DNA of 64,000 nucleotides, taken from assembly GCF_000003815.2 (NCBI RefSeq), contig NC_049981.1, positions 6,344,117 through 6,408,116 on the forward strand, in the 5' to 3' direction. Shown here one piece after another: positions 11,668-22,259 of this stretch (the first letter of the stretch is position 1; each line of letters opens with the position of its first letter). The notes below the pieces were generated by a model. That model worked only from the letters and a program-made list of their open reading frames with translations. It was not told the origin of the DNA and ran no database searches. Made by a program: the position numbers and the translations under genes. The stretch comes from Branchiostoma floridae. Lineage: Eukaryota; Chordata; Leptocardii; Amphioxiformes; Branchiostomatidae.

Positions 11668-14548
11668 ATGATGCTCTCGACGCTGATCCTGCTGTGTCTG
11701 GTGGCGGCTGGCACTTCCAAACCAACTGTGGAATCGATTGCACTTCCGCAACAGCCGACAGTTAAAGTTCCAGCGACGACAGCTAACGAGACTCCTGTTC
11801 TTGAGGTGAAATATTGTGTTTGAATTTATCTTCCGAATCTTAGGCCAAAATCTTCTCTGCAATTAGGCATTCTTGTTTACTTGTCGTGAAAATATACTAT
11901 ACGGTAAAAGATGCATCGGTAACCGTGTCAGCCGGTTCGACGAATGAGGCACCGGTAAGAAAATACTTGTTACCGTTTGAAGCTGAATTATGACGGAAAT
12001 ACTTTTCAACGGTCGGCTCTTACTACCCTCTTAAGGCTAACATTTACACAAAGGGGCCCGGTCGGGCATGCTTTGGGGAACAAAACATTCGATATAAAAG
12101 ACAAGAAAAAAAAAACGTACAAAAAAAATTCAATAGCATACCTTGTGCATTTTCATTGGCATAAACTTCAACATAATTTTTCGCTTCTGCAAACAGCCCG
12201 GCCGGGCTACGGGTAGGAAATGTGACGTAGGCCTTAGTGGGCTTCCCCTCTGACTTTTTCTTTTTTTCTTGCTGTGTTCGTAATGTGCCTTCTTATTGCT
12301 ATCGGCATATACGACTTACAGAAAACTGACATATAATCACAAAATAGCGCATACTAAGCATGCCCGCTACTGTTTTTTGGTTCAGGCGATAGACGATACG
12401 GTGATCGTGTTGGAAAAGGCCACCCCTTTTGCCGAGAAGATCAACTTTGACCACGCCACCGGCTGTGAAACCCTTCACGTGCCTGCACACAATGGCATGT
12501 ACGAAGCGAACATCATGCACTGCTTTAACCAGGTAAGAGCATTACCAACATCATGATAATCATCATGTACATTTTCTGCATATGTTTTGCAACTTCTGTT
12601 ATCTGCTTGGCCTCGTTTCTATTTTTTCTTCTTCTTTCACAATGTTGTTGTACAAAGTACAGATCAATTAACTTGAAGATTTATGTGTCAATCGCTGTTA
12701 TACGGTGACATACTAGTAGTTCGGTTCCTATAACCACCTAATAATAGCGTGGTCGTTTATGAGGTGGTTGTAGCATGTTAGTATGTATGTATGTAGCAAC
12801 CGACCATGAATTATGACACCGTATACACCGAAGAAATTAAAGCAGGTCATTTACCATATTATCACATGAAATTTATATAGAGAGATATATACCTAGTCGT
12901 GACAACTCCTAATGACACATTTGCTCACTTCGGAGTTGCTGTTTTTGTTCGTCGGGTCTTTTTTCTTTGCTGGCCCGACCAGGCTGCTGCTCTTCTTGCC
13001 TTCCGAACCCCATTACCTGAATGCAGGGCCAAGTGAGAAAGTCTCACCACTAGGGGTACATAAAATTGAGGTACAGGTACTGTTCAGGTCCAGGTCCAAA
13101 TCTGAACCTAGACCTAATTATCTGTGAAGACTTATGAATGAGTAGACTAAAAACAATGGTCCATTTTGCTATAAAGGATTCTATTTGGTGGAGTATCCGA
13201 CGTCCATTGACGTTTTAAATTCTATCTTCATTTACACAATAATAACTACCTCTGTTTTAGACAAAGTTTGACCATAGAAGATTGGTAAAAATGAATATCA
13301 ACTCACCTCTACTTTGACCCTTTCTTGGACCTGTTAATATAATCTGTTTATTTTCAAATCGGTCCACCATCCAATCCACTGATTCTTTTTCAGGTCCGGT
13401 TTTTATGGACCGTTCCAACAAGAAAATTGTTTTAATCACAAACGCCACTGTTTCTGATCGGATTCAACACATCCGACGCGTTTGAAATGTTGCGACATTT
13501 TGAATTTCATGCCTGTCTGCGTGTATATCCTCCATTCTCATTAGTCAATTCCCTGTGTATCGCTTCTTCTGGTTGGGCCAGGTTTTTCTTTTTTTAAACA
13601 CCTGAAAAGGTTATGAACACCCGGGTCGCACGGAATTCTATTTTTACGGCGTCATAACCAATATGTAATGCGGTCAACGTCGCCTGAATCTGACTAGCTT
13701 TATCGACCATCTTAATACTACCTGTATAGCCCATTCAAAAGTCAGCATTGAAATGTCATTTTAATCACTTTCCAGCGTGAGACCATGTACTGCTTCCCAG
13801 AGGTGTCCAAGTGTTTTGTCCTAGATATCACCGAAGAAGGGGAACCGGGCATGAAACAACAAGAAAGGGGGATTTCTCAGTTCGAGGTCAGCACTTTTAT
13901 TTATCTGAGTAAACATATGTCATGATAAATCTAGCGTTCTGCTTGACATAGTTTGGGAGCCACGAGTAAACCAAATATCCAGCAGCCTTGTAGCAAAAAT
14001 GTTGCATTTGTGCAATCTTTGACTTATAACGTTACAGTAACAAGTATAGAATAAATGTGTACATAAACTTTTCTGAAAATAATGTGGCAATGATTAAAAT
14101 GCCATTCCCAGCCTAATCATTATCGCCAGCGTCTGTACTTTCTACATACAGGTATAAACAAAATTTTAATGAAATATTTCAAATTCAAAGTAGAATAATG
14201 CCTGATCCTCTGTTTGTAGCACCACTCACTCGGCATTATAGACGGAAAGAATGCTGTAGTCCAGACCAACAATTGGCTGATTGTTGGCAGCGTGGACCGC
14301 AAAGACCTGCATGACAATCTCGCCAACTTCCACGCTGACTTCGCCGTGTTCGCCGCTACGAAGCTTCCCGAAAATGCCAAGTTCCTCTCAGACCAGAGAG
14401 GAACAGACCCACAAACCGACAATGGGGGAGATGCTCAACAGCGAAATGGTATGTGTTTGTGTGCGAGTGTTTGTGTGTGTGTGTGTGCTTGTGTGTGTGA
14501 ACGTGTGCTCGCGTGTGTGTGTATGTGTGCGCGCGTGTGTGTGTGTGC

Positions 14549-14588
<40 letters not shown>

Positions 14589-15119
14589 GTGTGTGTGTGG
14601 TGCCCGTGTGTTTATGTATGATTAAATTAGTGAAGTAGAAAAAAGACGAAATAGCAGTATACCACACGCGTGTTTGCTACCTACTTGCACCTGTGTAATA
14701 TCAGTGCCCTAATTTACACACGTGTTTTCTGATTTGATTTGTAGTACACTCAGTCGGAATCCGACTCAGCAGAGTCTGTAAAATTTTAACTGAAGAACTC
14801 GCGGACTCGACTTCGAAACTCCGTTGGAGTGTACTCCAAATCGACATGGAAACTTGTGTGTAAACCAGGCGTGTTTGTCCTTCCTTCCTTCTTAGGGCGG
14901 CTACTGGAGCTGACGTGCAGAAATGATGCATTGCCTGTAAGAAAGTACCATATAATCAACCCAGCCGGATGCGAATATCTAGTCCTGTGTCCCCCTTCAA
15001 CGGCAGCCGGAACCACCTGCGAGGACACCCGCCACATCACCGACTGGTTCTACTCAGCATGCCTCTGCTGCCCCGAGCACACACACTATAGGCAGTGCAC
15101 TGGCTGTCAGGAACTTTAG
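11668..15119 (+). CDS. Gene 1: secreted BRICHOS-like precursor with Cys-rich C-terminus (282 aa, 5 coding exons)
   Basis: Coding exons by splice sites and phase: 11668-11805, 12386-12532, 13776-13886, 14220-14448, 14896-15119; phases 0,0,0,1; the frame closes at a TAG stop. Residues 1-17 are a signal peptide ([17 protein letters not shown]). Residues 18-46 are a Pro/Thr linker. About 60-185 resembles a BRICHOS domain: a TLHVPAHNG strand, then NIMHCFNQ, the KCFVLDI strand with the family's first Cys, and NWLIVGSVD before the last helix. Two hallmarks differ: Cys stands where the conserved Asp is expected (MHCF), and no Cys is seen at the usual second position. Residues 215-282 hold nine Cys, ending [23 protein letters not shown] precursors are ER/secretory proteins whose domain chaperones an aggregation-prone client; that role here is inference. 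The start follows an acceptor directly; an upstream in-frame ATG at 11629 would be intronic. Confidence 0.75.
12720..12880. repeat. Fragment of palindromic repeat in intron 2 of gene 1
   Basis: ATAACCACCTAATAATAG, GAGGTGGTTGTAGCATG and ATGACACCGTATACACCGA match parts of the hairpin element at 26385-26563. A (GTAT)n tract separates the arms. Confidence 0.5.
13034..13450. repeat. Dispersed repeat D, copy 1 (in intron 2 of gene 1)
   Basis: It contains TTCAGGTCCAGGTCCAAAT near the start and TTTTTCAGGTCCGGTTTTTA near the end, as in the larger copy at 36628-37976. The uninterrupted site CGTTTTAAATTC (about 13211-13222) is the paralogous empty site for the TTAA insertion in that larger copy. Confidence 0.65.
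14449..14615 (+). repeat. (TG)n microsatellite in intron 4 of gene 1
   Basis: An imperfect GT/TG tract begins directly after the exon 4 donor. Gene 2 has a similar tract (18695-18725) in the corresponding intron, so the tract probably predates the duplication. Long Cys/Val and His/Thr reading frames across it are artefacts. Confidence 0.9.
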
Positions 15120-16700
15120 ACAACATTATATGATTGTCACAAGTTCTACTTCTGATAGATTTGCGAGGATGTAAGCAAAGTCTCACGACTAATTGCCTGC
15201 GTGTGATGAGGTTTTGTTTTGGTGTGTTCGGTCTGTTTGTATCGTAGACGTAGTTATCTGTATTCAGCAGAATGACAGGAAGTGCAGACGGAACGAACGT
15301 TGGTACCGACGTTAAGTCAGGTCAGAGGTCTCAGAAAGATTATCTCACTCCCTGAATTCAGTTCCCTGCTAAATGCGTGTTTGATATCTTTTCAGAGCCA
15401 GTGGAAGAATGCATTAGACAGAATCGGCAAGACATTAAAAAGAAAGAATAAACAAGAAATCCAAAGAAATTTTGAAAAAAAGTCACCGACGCATGTGATC
15501 TTCGTTTTTGTTGTTGATTACTCTGTCTTGTTGAGGTCTTCAGGTCTTTGCTATTAAACAATCGGACGAAATCTGTGTACTGCCTCCCTCCTAAACTGTG
15601 AGGTCCAATCCGACACGTCCTTATAAAGTTTAATAAACTTGTTTCTACCCACTCAAGCCTTTGTCTAGTGAGAACGGGAATAGCACACCATATGCCCAGA
15701 GAGTTGTAGTAAGATTGGCGTTTGTAAGTTCATTGTTTGTAAAATTCAGTGCTTGATTTGGCATATGTAACGTTACTCCATTGTGACGAAAATTTCCTTT
15801 AATTATTTGAGTGTGAAGTTGGTGTTGTCATGCATGAGTATAACATATAATTGTGATCGCTGTCATTTTTATCGCCTGATGAAAGAACAAAATCGTGTAA
15901 ATGAATCACGTCTTTGCGTACTTTTTAGCTTTCTAAGGTTGTGCTCTCAAACAGTAGCTCATTTAACTCAGGCGGAAATGGGTACAGAGAGGACATAAAG
16001 GTAAGATGGAGGTCCAGTGTTTGGAGAGAGCCTCACGCAAAGTACGTTATAGGGAAAATCATCGATAGACGATTAATTTTCAAAGGTTTACATATTTGAA
16101 ACAAAATGACGGCATTTTATTTCTAAAACCTTGTATAGGAAGGTTAAATTGACTAGTCCGTAAAGATATAAACAACTTTACTAGTTCAGTTACAACCCTG
16201 AAAATTTCAGCTGAACTAGAAAAAAACCTTGCCTTTATAACTCAGTGAAATGGTGGTAGCAAAGTTCAGATAAGCAAAAAGAAAAGACTTTGAAAAAAAA
16301 ACAGACGTTCAATGCCCCAAAACACACCGAAAAGGTATTCATTGACAACAAATTGGCTAAATGCCACAGAATGAATTTTAATAACTTGATTAATTTCTAC
16401 ACGAAAGCAAAGAGCTAAGATGTCATTGAAAGGTCAAGACCAATGTTGGTATGTTCTGTACACTATAATCATGTTCTATTACATTCTAAAGCATTTTCCT
16501 TGACAAGAATGATACTATCCGTTTTTGACCGTGTCATTTATGAGTCCAAGACGATTCCCAGGGATATCTTCAAGTACATGATCAACATACACCCAGGGCT
16601 GGCTCTATTGTTTACACAGGAACAAAGAATGAGGGCATATAACTGAAAGCCGTGACCCATGTACCAATCACTTGTCTGAAGTAGTCGCTTGTATGACGCG
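15120..16700 (+). other. 3' region of gene 1
   Basis: The 3' flank aligns with that of gene 2 (19466 onward): CTACTTCTGATAGATT and GAGGTTTTGTTTT-type words occur in the same order. AATAAA-type signals appear near 15447 and 15628. A degenerate SINE piece lies at about 15955-16050 (AACTCAGGCGGAAATGGGTAC, GGTCCAGTGT). The remainder to 16700 has no supported feature. Confidence 0.5.
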
Positions 16701-16925
16701 CGTTACCTTTCATACCAAGACATGTTTGACGAACAAGGAATGTTTTTGACTTAAAAACAAGCTTTTTAATCTTACCAGCATAATAGCCTTGACAGTTATA
16801 TTTGCACTTGGTGGCTATATAAGACGTGTCACTAGGGGTAAGGCAGTAGGAGCGCAGAGAAGCCACAAACGTCTTGTCGTTTCCATATCATACGCAGTTG
16901 GCAACGTTTTACAATTAAGGGTAAG
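16700..16925 (+). promoter_or_regulatory. Promoter and 5'UTR exon of gene 2, TATA at 16816-16823
   Basis: TATATAAG is followed by GTAAGGCAGTAGGAGCGCAG, as in promoter block 2. Upstream, AAGGAATGTTTTTGACT and the AAAACA...TTTTTAAT box match the gene 1 promoter. A 5'UTR exon from about 16848 ends at a consensus donor GGGTAAGT near 16920, and the acceptor is CTCAG at 17281-17285. Confidence 0.65.
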
Positions 16926-17029
16926 TACCGGAACATTAGGTTTGTATCGCTTTCACTACAATGTCATAATTTTGCCATATAATCAAGATTATTTTATTTG
17001 TGGCATTTGGAAGTTATGTAAAATTGAAC

Positions 17030-17225
17030 AACATTGAACATTAATTATGAAATTGAGGACATAAATTATGAGAAATGCAATGAATGCCTTCTTTCTTAGC
17101 ATAGATTGTGTACTTACGTCATCTAGGTGGAGGAAATGATCAACTAATACAATTTATGCAAATAAGGACCTAATTTGCATAAGTGATGACAAACATAACT
17201 AATACACCAGTTGTAAAGGTTCAAA
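17030..17225. repeat. AT-rich block duplicated at 18890-19110
   Basis: The ordered words TTAATTATGAAATT, AATGCCTTCTTTCTTAGCA, GTGGAGGA...ATCAACTAATA, TTTGCATAA and CAGTTG(T/C)AAAGGT recur at 18890-19110. The same unit thus lies in two introns of gene 2, through internal duplication or repeat insertion. Confidence 0.55.
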
Positions 17226-17289
17226 TCCATTGAAAATGGTATGGGGTCGTGGAACTCTAGTTTCTATTCTTTTTGTTAATCTCAGCGTG

Positions 17290-18693
17290 ATGAAGCTCTC
17301 ACTGTTGCTGTTGATGTGCCTGGTGGTAGCGGCCACTGCTAAACCGGCAGTTGATGGAGACAAAGAACCTGAGGGTCCTGCTGTTGAGGTGGGGTGTTAT
17401 TTACACTGTCATGTGCTAGCATTCATGTGTGGGACCGCGTAGCGCAGTGGTACCGTGTTCGCACCGTGACCGAGAGGTTGCTGGTTCGAATCCGATTGCT
17501 GTGTTACCGATCTTGTGCCCTTGGGAAAGGCACTTTACACGAATTTCCTCACTTTACTCAGGTGAAAATGAGTACCTAGCTTTGGCTAGGGCCGTCCCTC
17601 GGATATGACGTGAAATGGAGGTCCCGTGTCTGGGGAGAGCCATACCCCAGGCACGTTAAAGAACCCGCCACACGTGCGATGGTGCGGTGTGAGTTGTTAA
17701 AAACCTACAGTATCTTGGCCGCACCTGGGGCAATTACTGTCGTATTGAGGTCACCTGAGTGGCGCCGAATGGCAGCTCGCTCCAGACACTTGCGACAGCC
17801 GTATTGAGGTCACCTGAGTGGCGCCGAATGGCTGCTCGCTCCAGACCCTTGCGAATCAGCCCCGCCTATTGTAAGCTCCTCGCAATTCAGCCCCTGGCTG
17901 CAAAGACTGAGTAGTCGGCCCACCCAATAACAATAACATTCCATCTAAGGCCACAGCAAGTAAATTTTATGGATGACATCAGCGCGCGCATTAATTTTTG
18001 CCTGATTTTTTTTACTTTGAAGATGGTCAAAATGATGAGAAAGTACCAAAATGGACAAATATGTTGTGTTGTAGGCTAATGGTTGTACTTGTAGAAGTGA
18101 CACTAGCCAGGTATCCATGACTGTAGTTATAGAAGTGAAGCTAAGAATCTAGTTAGATAGTTGTAAAAGTGGCCCCAATATGGAAGCCATGAGTGTTGTT
18201 GCCATGTTGATAAGTGATACCAGTCTACCACACTAGTGTCACCTTTACCACACTAGTACACGTCTTGAATACAGAAATGAATGCCTTGTAGGCTATGATA
18301 CCATGTTTCATCGCTTCAATTCTTTTTTTTACGTTTAGTGCATATATTTGGAAAATTTAGCCATCTTTTTTTTACGTTTAGTGCATATATTTGGAAAATT
18401 TAGCCATCTTGTTTTTTTAACCATCTTGTTTTTATTTCGCCCTATCTCACTAACTTTGCCGTCTGCAGAGGATGTCATCAATTAAATTTACTTGCTGTGG
18501 CCTAAGCATAGTAAGTGCACATTGAAACCTTTGACATTGAGACGTTTAACTTTCTTACCATGTCTTTGCATTTCTTTACAGGCCATGGCTAAAGAGCAGC
18601 AAAAGGGTAATTATCTTTTAAAAATCATATAGTATTATCCGTCCTTCTCTTTTTCTTTCTCCCTATATTATTTACGATGTACGTATGTGTATA

Positions 18694-18724
<31 letters not shown>

Positions 18725-19465
18725 TTGTATATCTGTGTTCAGTGTGTCCATGTGTGTGTATGTAAGTACATGTGTTTGTATGTGTTTGTGTGTGTGTGTT
18801 CATCTGCCTTACTGTGTGTGTTTTCGTGTTTTGTGTGTTTCTGTATTTATTACATTTGCCAAGGACCTATGTACAAGTGGACATCAATGAACATTGATTA
18901 TGTAAATAAGGATCTAATTTGCATAAATTATTAGAAAATGTGATAAAAGCCTTCTTTCTGAACAATGATTGAGGACATTATTTGGGTGGAGGATCAACTA
19001 ATATAACTTATACACAGAGAAGGATAAACTAATATCATTTATACATACTTTATGCAAATTAGTAAATGATTTGCATGATTAATGACAAAAACAATCAATA
19101 CAGCAGTTGCAAAGGTAAAATCTTTAGGCGAAGGTTCGCGGAACTCCAATTTGTGATAAAGTTGTGGAGAAAAAAAACTATAAAAGAACGTTACACAACA
19201 AATGTCTGCTACTGGCCCCTGTGTAACGGGTAGTAATTGCTCTTCCTTCTCAGATATCGTCGGGGCATGCAGAAACCATGCAGATCCGGTAAGGAATTAC
19301 CGTGTGATCAACCCACAAGATGGAAGCGAATCGCTACTCCAGTGCTCAGCAACTGCGGCAGGCGGAAACACCTGCGACGCTTTCATGGACTGGTTATTCG
19401 CAGTCTGCCTCTGCTGTCCCGAGCAAACACACTATTCACAGTGCCTTTTCTGCCGGGAAATTTAG
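17290..19465 (+). CDS. Gene 2: short secreted Cys-rich paralog lacking the BRICHOS-like exons (111 aa, 3 coding exons)
   Basis: Coding exons: 17290-17388, 18582-18606, 19254-19465, phases 0 and 1, TAG stop. Residues 1-17 form a signal peptide (MKLSLLLLMCLVVAATA), followed by an acidic linker to residue 33. The 25-nt second exon (AMAKEQQK plus one base) resembles the 3' end of gene 1 exon 4 (DAQQRN plus one base) and has the same phase. The last exon matches gene 1 exon 5: CRN at its start, V(R)xYxxINP, TAAG, DW(F/L), then CLCCPEQTHYSQC. The mature protein has eight Cys, compatible with four disulfides. It is predicted to be an extracellular peptide of unknown function. The exons encoding the BRICHOS-like domain are absent; the intron where they would lie is nearly filled by a SINE and a Harbinger-like MITE. 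The ATG sits just after an acceptor (CTCAG). Confidence 0.75.
17424..17940 (+). mobile_element. tRNA-derived SINE in intron 1 of gene 2
   Basis: The head carries a pol III A box-like AGCGCAGTGGTACCGTG and a B box GGTTCGAATCC (17481-17491). A conserved body follows, with CCCTTGGGAAAGGCACTTTA, CCTCACTTTACTCAGGTG, then GGAGAGCC...CAGGCACGTTAAAGAACCC. A 68-bp piece beginning CGTATTGAGGTCACCTGAG is tandemly duplicated at about 17741-17850. The tail is (CAATAA)n. Other copies: 42020-42165, 49097-49245, 49825-50312, 53804-53960. Confidence 0.85.
17949..18502. mobile_element. Harbinger-like MITE, TSD TAA
   Basis: It begins GGCCACAGCAAGTAAATTT and ends with the exact inverse, with TAA at 17946-17948 and 18503-18505. 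A subterminal GATGACATCAGCGCGCGC box is shared with family members at 42247, 42925 and 59219. A 46-bp interior unit ending GGAAAATTTAGCCATC is tandemly duplicated at about 18330-18410. No transposase is encoded. Confidence 0.85.
18687..18830 (+). repeat. (TG)n microsatellite in intron 2 of gene 2
   Basis: The perfect part spans about 18698-18723, with imperfect GT-rich sequence beyond. It corresponds in position to the tract in gene 1 intron 4. Confidence 0.9.
18890..19110. repeat. Second copy of the 17030-17225 AT-rich block
   Basis: It shares GATTATGTAAATAAGGA-type, AAGCCTTCTTTCTGAACA and CAGTTGCAAAGGT words with the first block. It contains no coding signal. Confidence 0.5.
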
Positions 19466-20189
19466 ACAACAGCAAGAAGTTGTCAAATTCTACTTCTGAT
19501 AGATTGGCAAGGTTTTAAGCACGGTTTCACGGCTAAGTGCCTCCGTGTGCTGAGGTTTTGTGTTTGAACTCTTGTGTGCTTGAGGTTATTGAATACAGCA
19601 GAGTGACAGGTAGTGAATACGGAACGCTTGAAAACTCGGAGACACCGACAGGAAGTTAGGTCAAAGGTCTCATAAAGGTTACTGATTTTCTGATTTCAAT
19701 GCCCTGCTATGTGCATGTCTGTTGTCTTGTCGGAGCCAGTGGGCAAAATGTGTTAGACAGAATCCGTAAGAAATTCACACGAGAGAATAAAACAACAAAT
19801 TCAGAGTGTTTTACTTCCCTCCAAGAGGTACAATCCGACAAGACATCCTAATAATAAAAAGTAAAAAAAAAACTTTGTTTACACCAATTAAATACTTTTT
19901 CTAGTCTGTGAGAAAGGGGAATAGAATAAAGTCAGGCGTTGTAAGGTTGGCGTTTGTACGTTCATTTTTTTGTCAGTAAAAAATTAGTACTTCATTTGGC
20001 ACATGTAAGGTTACTCCATTGTGACGAAAGCTTTCTTTAATCATTTGAGAGTGAACTTGGTGTTGTCATGCATGATTATAACAATTGTGATGGCTGTCAT
20101 GTTCATCGCGTGAGAAAACAATAAAATCCTGTAAAGGAACCATGTCTTTGTGTATTTTTTTTTCACTTTGACATCCATCCTTCAGTGTT
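19466..20189 (+). other. 3' region of gene 2
   Basis: It aligns with the gene 1 3' flank. An AATAAA signal is present near 19787 (GAGAATAAAAC). No other gene is seen. Confidence 0.5.
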
Positions 20190-21345
20190 GTGTTTTTAAA
20201 AGAACATGTATCAGCACCAAAAACCTAACTTGACGTTTTGCCATAGTAACAAGAACATGAGAGACAACAATGTGAGGTCCAAAGTAAACGAGAATGTTTG
20301 TAAATATGGGGAAAGAAACTTGGTAAACTACGAATGTATTGCCTCTACTTAGCAATTGCAACAATATGTGGAAAGATGGTAGTTTACGACTGCATGCCCA
20401 ATTACAGTTTGTTCTGCAGTTCGTTGTCGATGAGCCAGGCGGCGCTGCTGAGCTGCAAGTGCGAGAAACAGGTATCCCTTTCTTGTTCTCGATTCGAAAA
20501 TATGAAAGATTTAGAATGTAAACACGAAAATAATCGTGATAGGTGCAAAGCGCTGAAGAAAAGAAAATACGAAAACGGCGGAGGCGATTTAGTGACGTGA
20601 CATTTGCCGAGGGAAAGGACCGTTAGCTGAGCTACATCCATGCGGGGGGATGACTATGTTTGCCCGAAAACAAAGGTTTAACTCCACGTAAGCAAAGAAC
20701 ATTATGTTTGTCTGCACTACATTCATTTTCAAGAAGAAATCTAAATAATTAGACCAGAAAAGCAAAAAGTATTTAATGTTCTTTAAATGCCAATTTGAAC
20801 TAAATCAGTACATGACAGAAAACATACGTACAGTTAATGATTTTTGTTTACTAATGTATTAAATCTAAATGGTGAGTGTGTATGTAAGGTGTATAAAAGT
20901 GTAAATGCAGAAATTTTCGAGGTGGCTTAATGTTCGCTGTTTTCGCGGCGGCCACCTCACCGCGAATTTAAAACATCCGCGAACATTTTTCCATGGATGA
21001 GACTACAGTGGATGGTGCTACCGCGAAATCAAAACCACCGCGAAAAGTCCATTTTCCCGCTACCGCGAAATTAAATCTCCGCGAACTTAAATGCATTTAT
21101 TACTTCATTTAGTGTGAACTACGTTCAGTTGCCTTTTCGAAAGCAGACTTTTTTTAACAGGCCTTCTATCTCGACCTCCAAAGTGCGTGACTCCTCTATC
21201 AAATCAGCTACTAAAAATACAGTCTTTTGAAAATTTCAACTATTGTTCACGTTGACGCACGATGCAATCTGCCTCGCCTTTCATTTGAAAACCTTGGAGG
21301 TTATTGATATCTAGGGAGGTAACAGCCATCATGATACAACATCCC
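20190..21345 (+). repeat. Receptor-type promoter block, orphan copy 1
   Basis: It is similar to the 5' regions of GPCR genes A (22985-24130) and B (44580-46440). Shared landmarks are GATGAGCCAGGCGGCGCTGC, GGAAAGGACCGTTAGCTGAG, TATAAAAG (20892-20899), GTTCAGTTGCCTTTTCGAAA, GTTCACGTTGACGCACGAT and TTGATATCTAG. No first coding exon or receptor follows. The short frame at 20334-20600 is not conserved in sister blocks. Confidence 0.65.
20902..21099. mobile_element. MITE (relative of 4454-4614) inserted beside a TATA box
   Basis: The bounds are TAAATGCA and TGCATTTA. The interior has repeated ACCGCGAA/TTCGCGG boxes. In sister blocks at 22450 and 23665 the sequence runs straight from TATAAAAG into CTTCATT, so the 198 bp are absent there. 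The insertion sits directly after the TATA box. Confidence 0.8.
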
Positions 21346-21600
21346 ATTTTGTCCTCATTCAACCTCACAGTGGATTCTTCCAGAATGTATAAGCAACATA
21401 CTAGTAATCTTCACCGAACTGAAGGCGGTTGCCTCAAGTTAAAGAAGAAGTAGCTATAGTGTGACTTTTATGAATTTTGTGAGTTTTCTGATCCTGACCT
21501 GAATGAGAAGTTTATTGTATCGCTAGTTTGTTTCTACTTTGCTGTTGAACAGCTTGGATAAACTTTTCTCAAATTTGGATTTACATTAATTGTTAATTTT
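21346..21600. other. No gene recognised
   Basis: Unique-looking sequence between the orphan promoter block and a transposon remnant. Confidence 0.35.
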
Positions 21601-21604
21601 TTTC

Positions 21605-22076
21605 CTATTTAGGGTGGGGTGGGGTGGGGGGGTTGTGTTGAGGCCTACGCAAACTTTCATGTCGCATAAAATCAGAACGGCTGACAATACAGCCACAGAA
21701 TTTGGTAAGTGTTCCTAAAATTTATTTGGCAAAAATTTCACCACGTACGAAAAATTATAACTTTTGTAGCATACCTTGACGTTTTCTGGGAATACCCTTT
21801 TTTCATGGTTCAGCCAATCAAAATGTTCTTCATGGTTCAGCCAATCGAAATATAAAAATACAATCAAAATGGTGACGTCATTAATACGTTATATTACGTC
21901 ATTATGGCGTCAATTTTTTTGCAAATCTTCAGATACATTTTTAATATGTCTTCATCATCCTCAGAAAAATTCATTTGTCATATAATAAATCGTTAAAGAG
22001 TTACAGGAGTTATAACCGCGGGACCCCCCCCCCCCTCAGTCCAGGATTGACCATAAAAAGTGCTGTCTGAATAGGG
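21605..22076. mobile_element. piggyBac-like non-autonomous element, truncated
   Basis: The 3' end is TGTCTGAATAGGG followed by TTAA (22077-22080), as in the complete copy at 36806-37750. G- and C-rich tracts near both ends and the GCATAAAATCAGAACGGCT-like start of the body are shared. The 5' terminus has been lost. Confidence 0.6.
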
Positions 22077-22259
22077 TTAAGGTGTGTCTTCTTGGGGGGG
22101 GGGGGCGTATATTTTGCTACATGTGTCTCTCGGCCTCTGCCTGTCAGTTGCTCTCTCTGTGTCCGTGTTACGAATATTAGTGGTATATAACATTAGAACC
22201 TCTTTTATTTTTTTCGATAACCAAGTTGCACAGTAAATATCAAAATAAGATAAATCTTC

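Noticed and set aside
11900-11960. Possible extra small exon between gene 1 exons 1 and 2 ([10 protein letters not shown]-like frame ending at GTAAGA)
   Set aside because: It echoes the exon 1 linker and has a donor, but no convincing acceptor preserves phase 0 on both sides. It may be a partial exon duplication; left out of the model.
14281-14667. Overlapping Cys/Val-rich (plus) and His/Thr-rich (minus) reading frames
   Set aside because: The repetitive parts are translations of a (TG)n microsatellite; the only real coding part is gene 1 exon 4, in another frame extent.
18677-18934. Cys-rich frame resembling a secreted peptide
   Set aside because: It is the (TG)n tract in gene 2 intron 2 plus AT-rich sequence.
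20334-20600. 88-aa plus-strand frame with several Cys
   Set aside because: The frame is not maintained in the sister blocks at 23100-23420 and 44600-44760.
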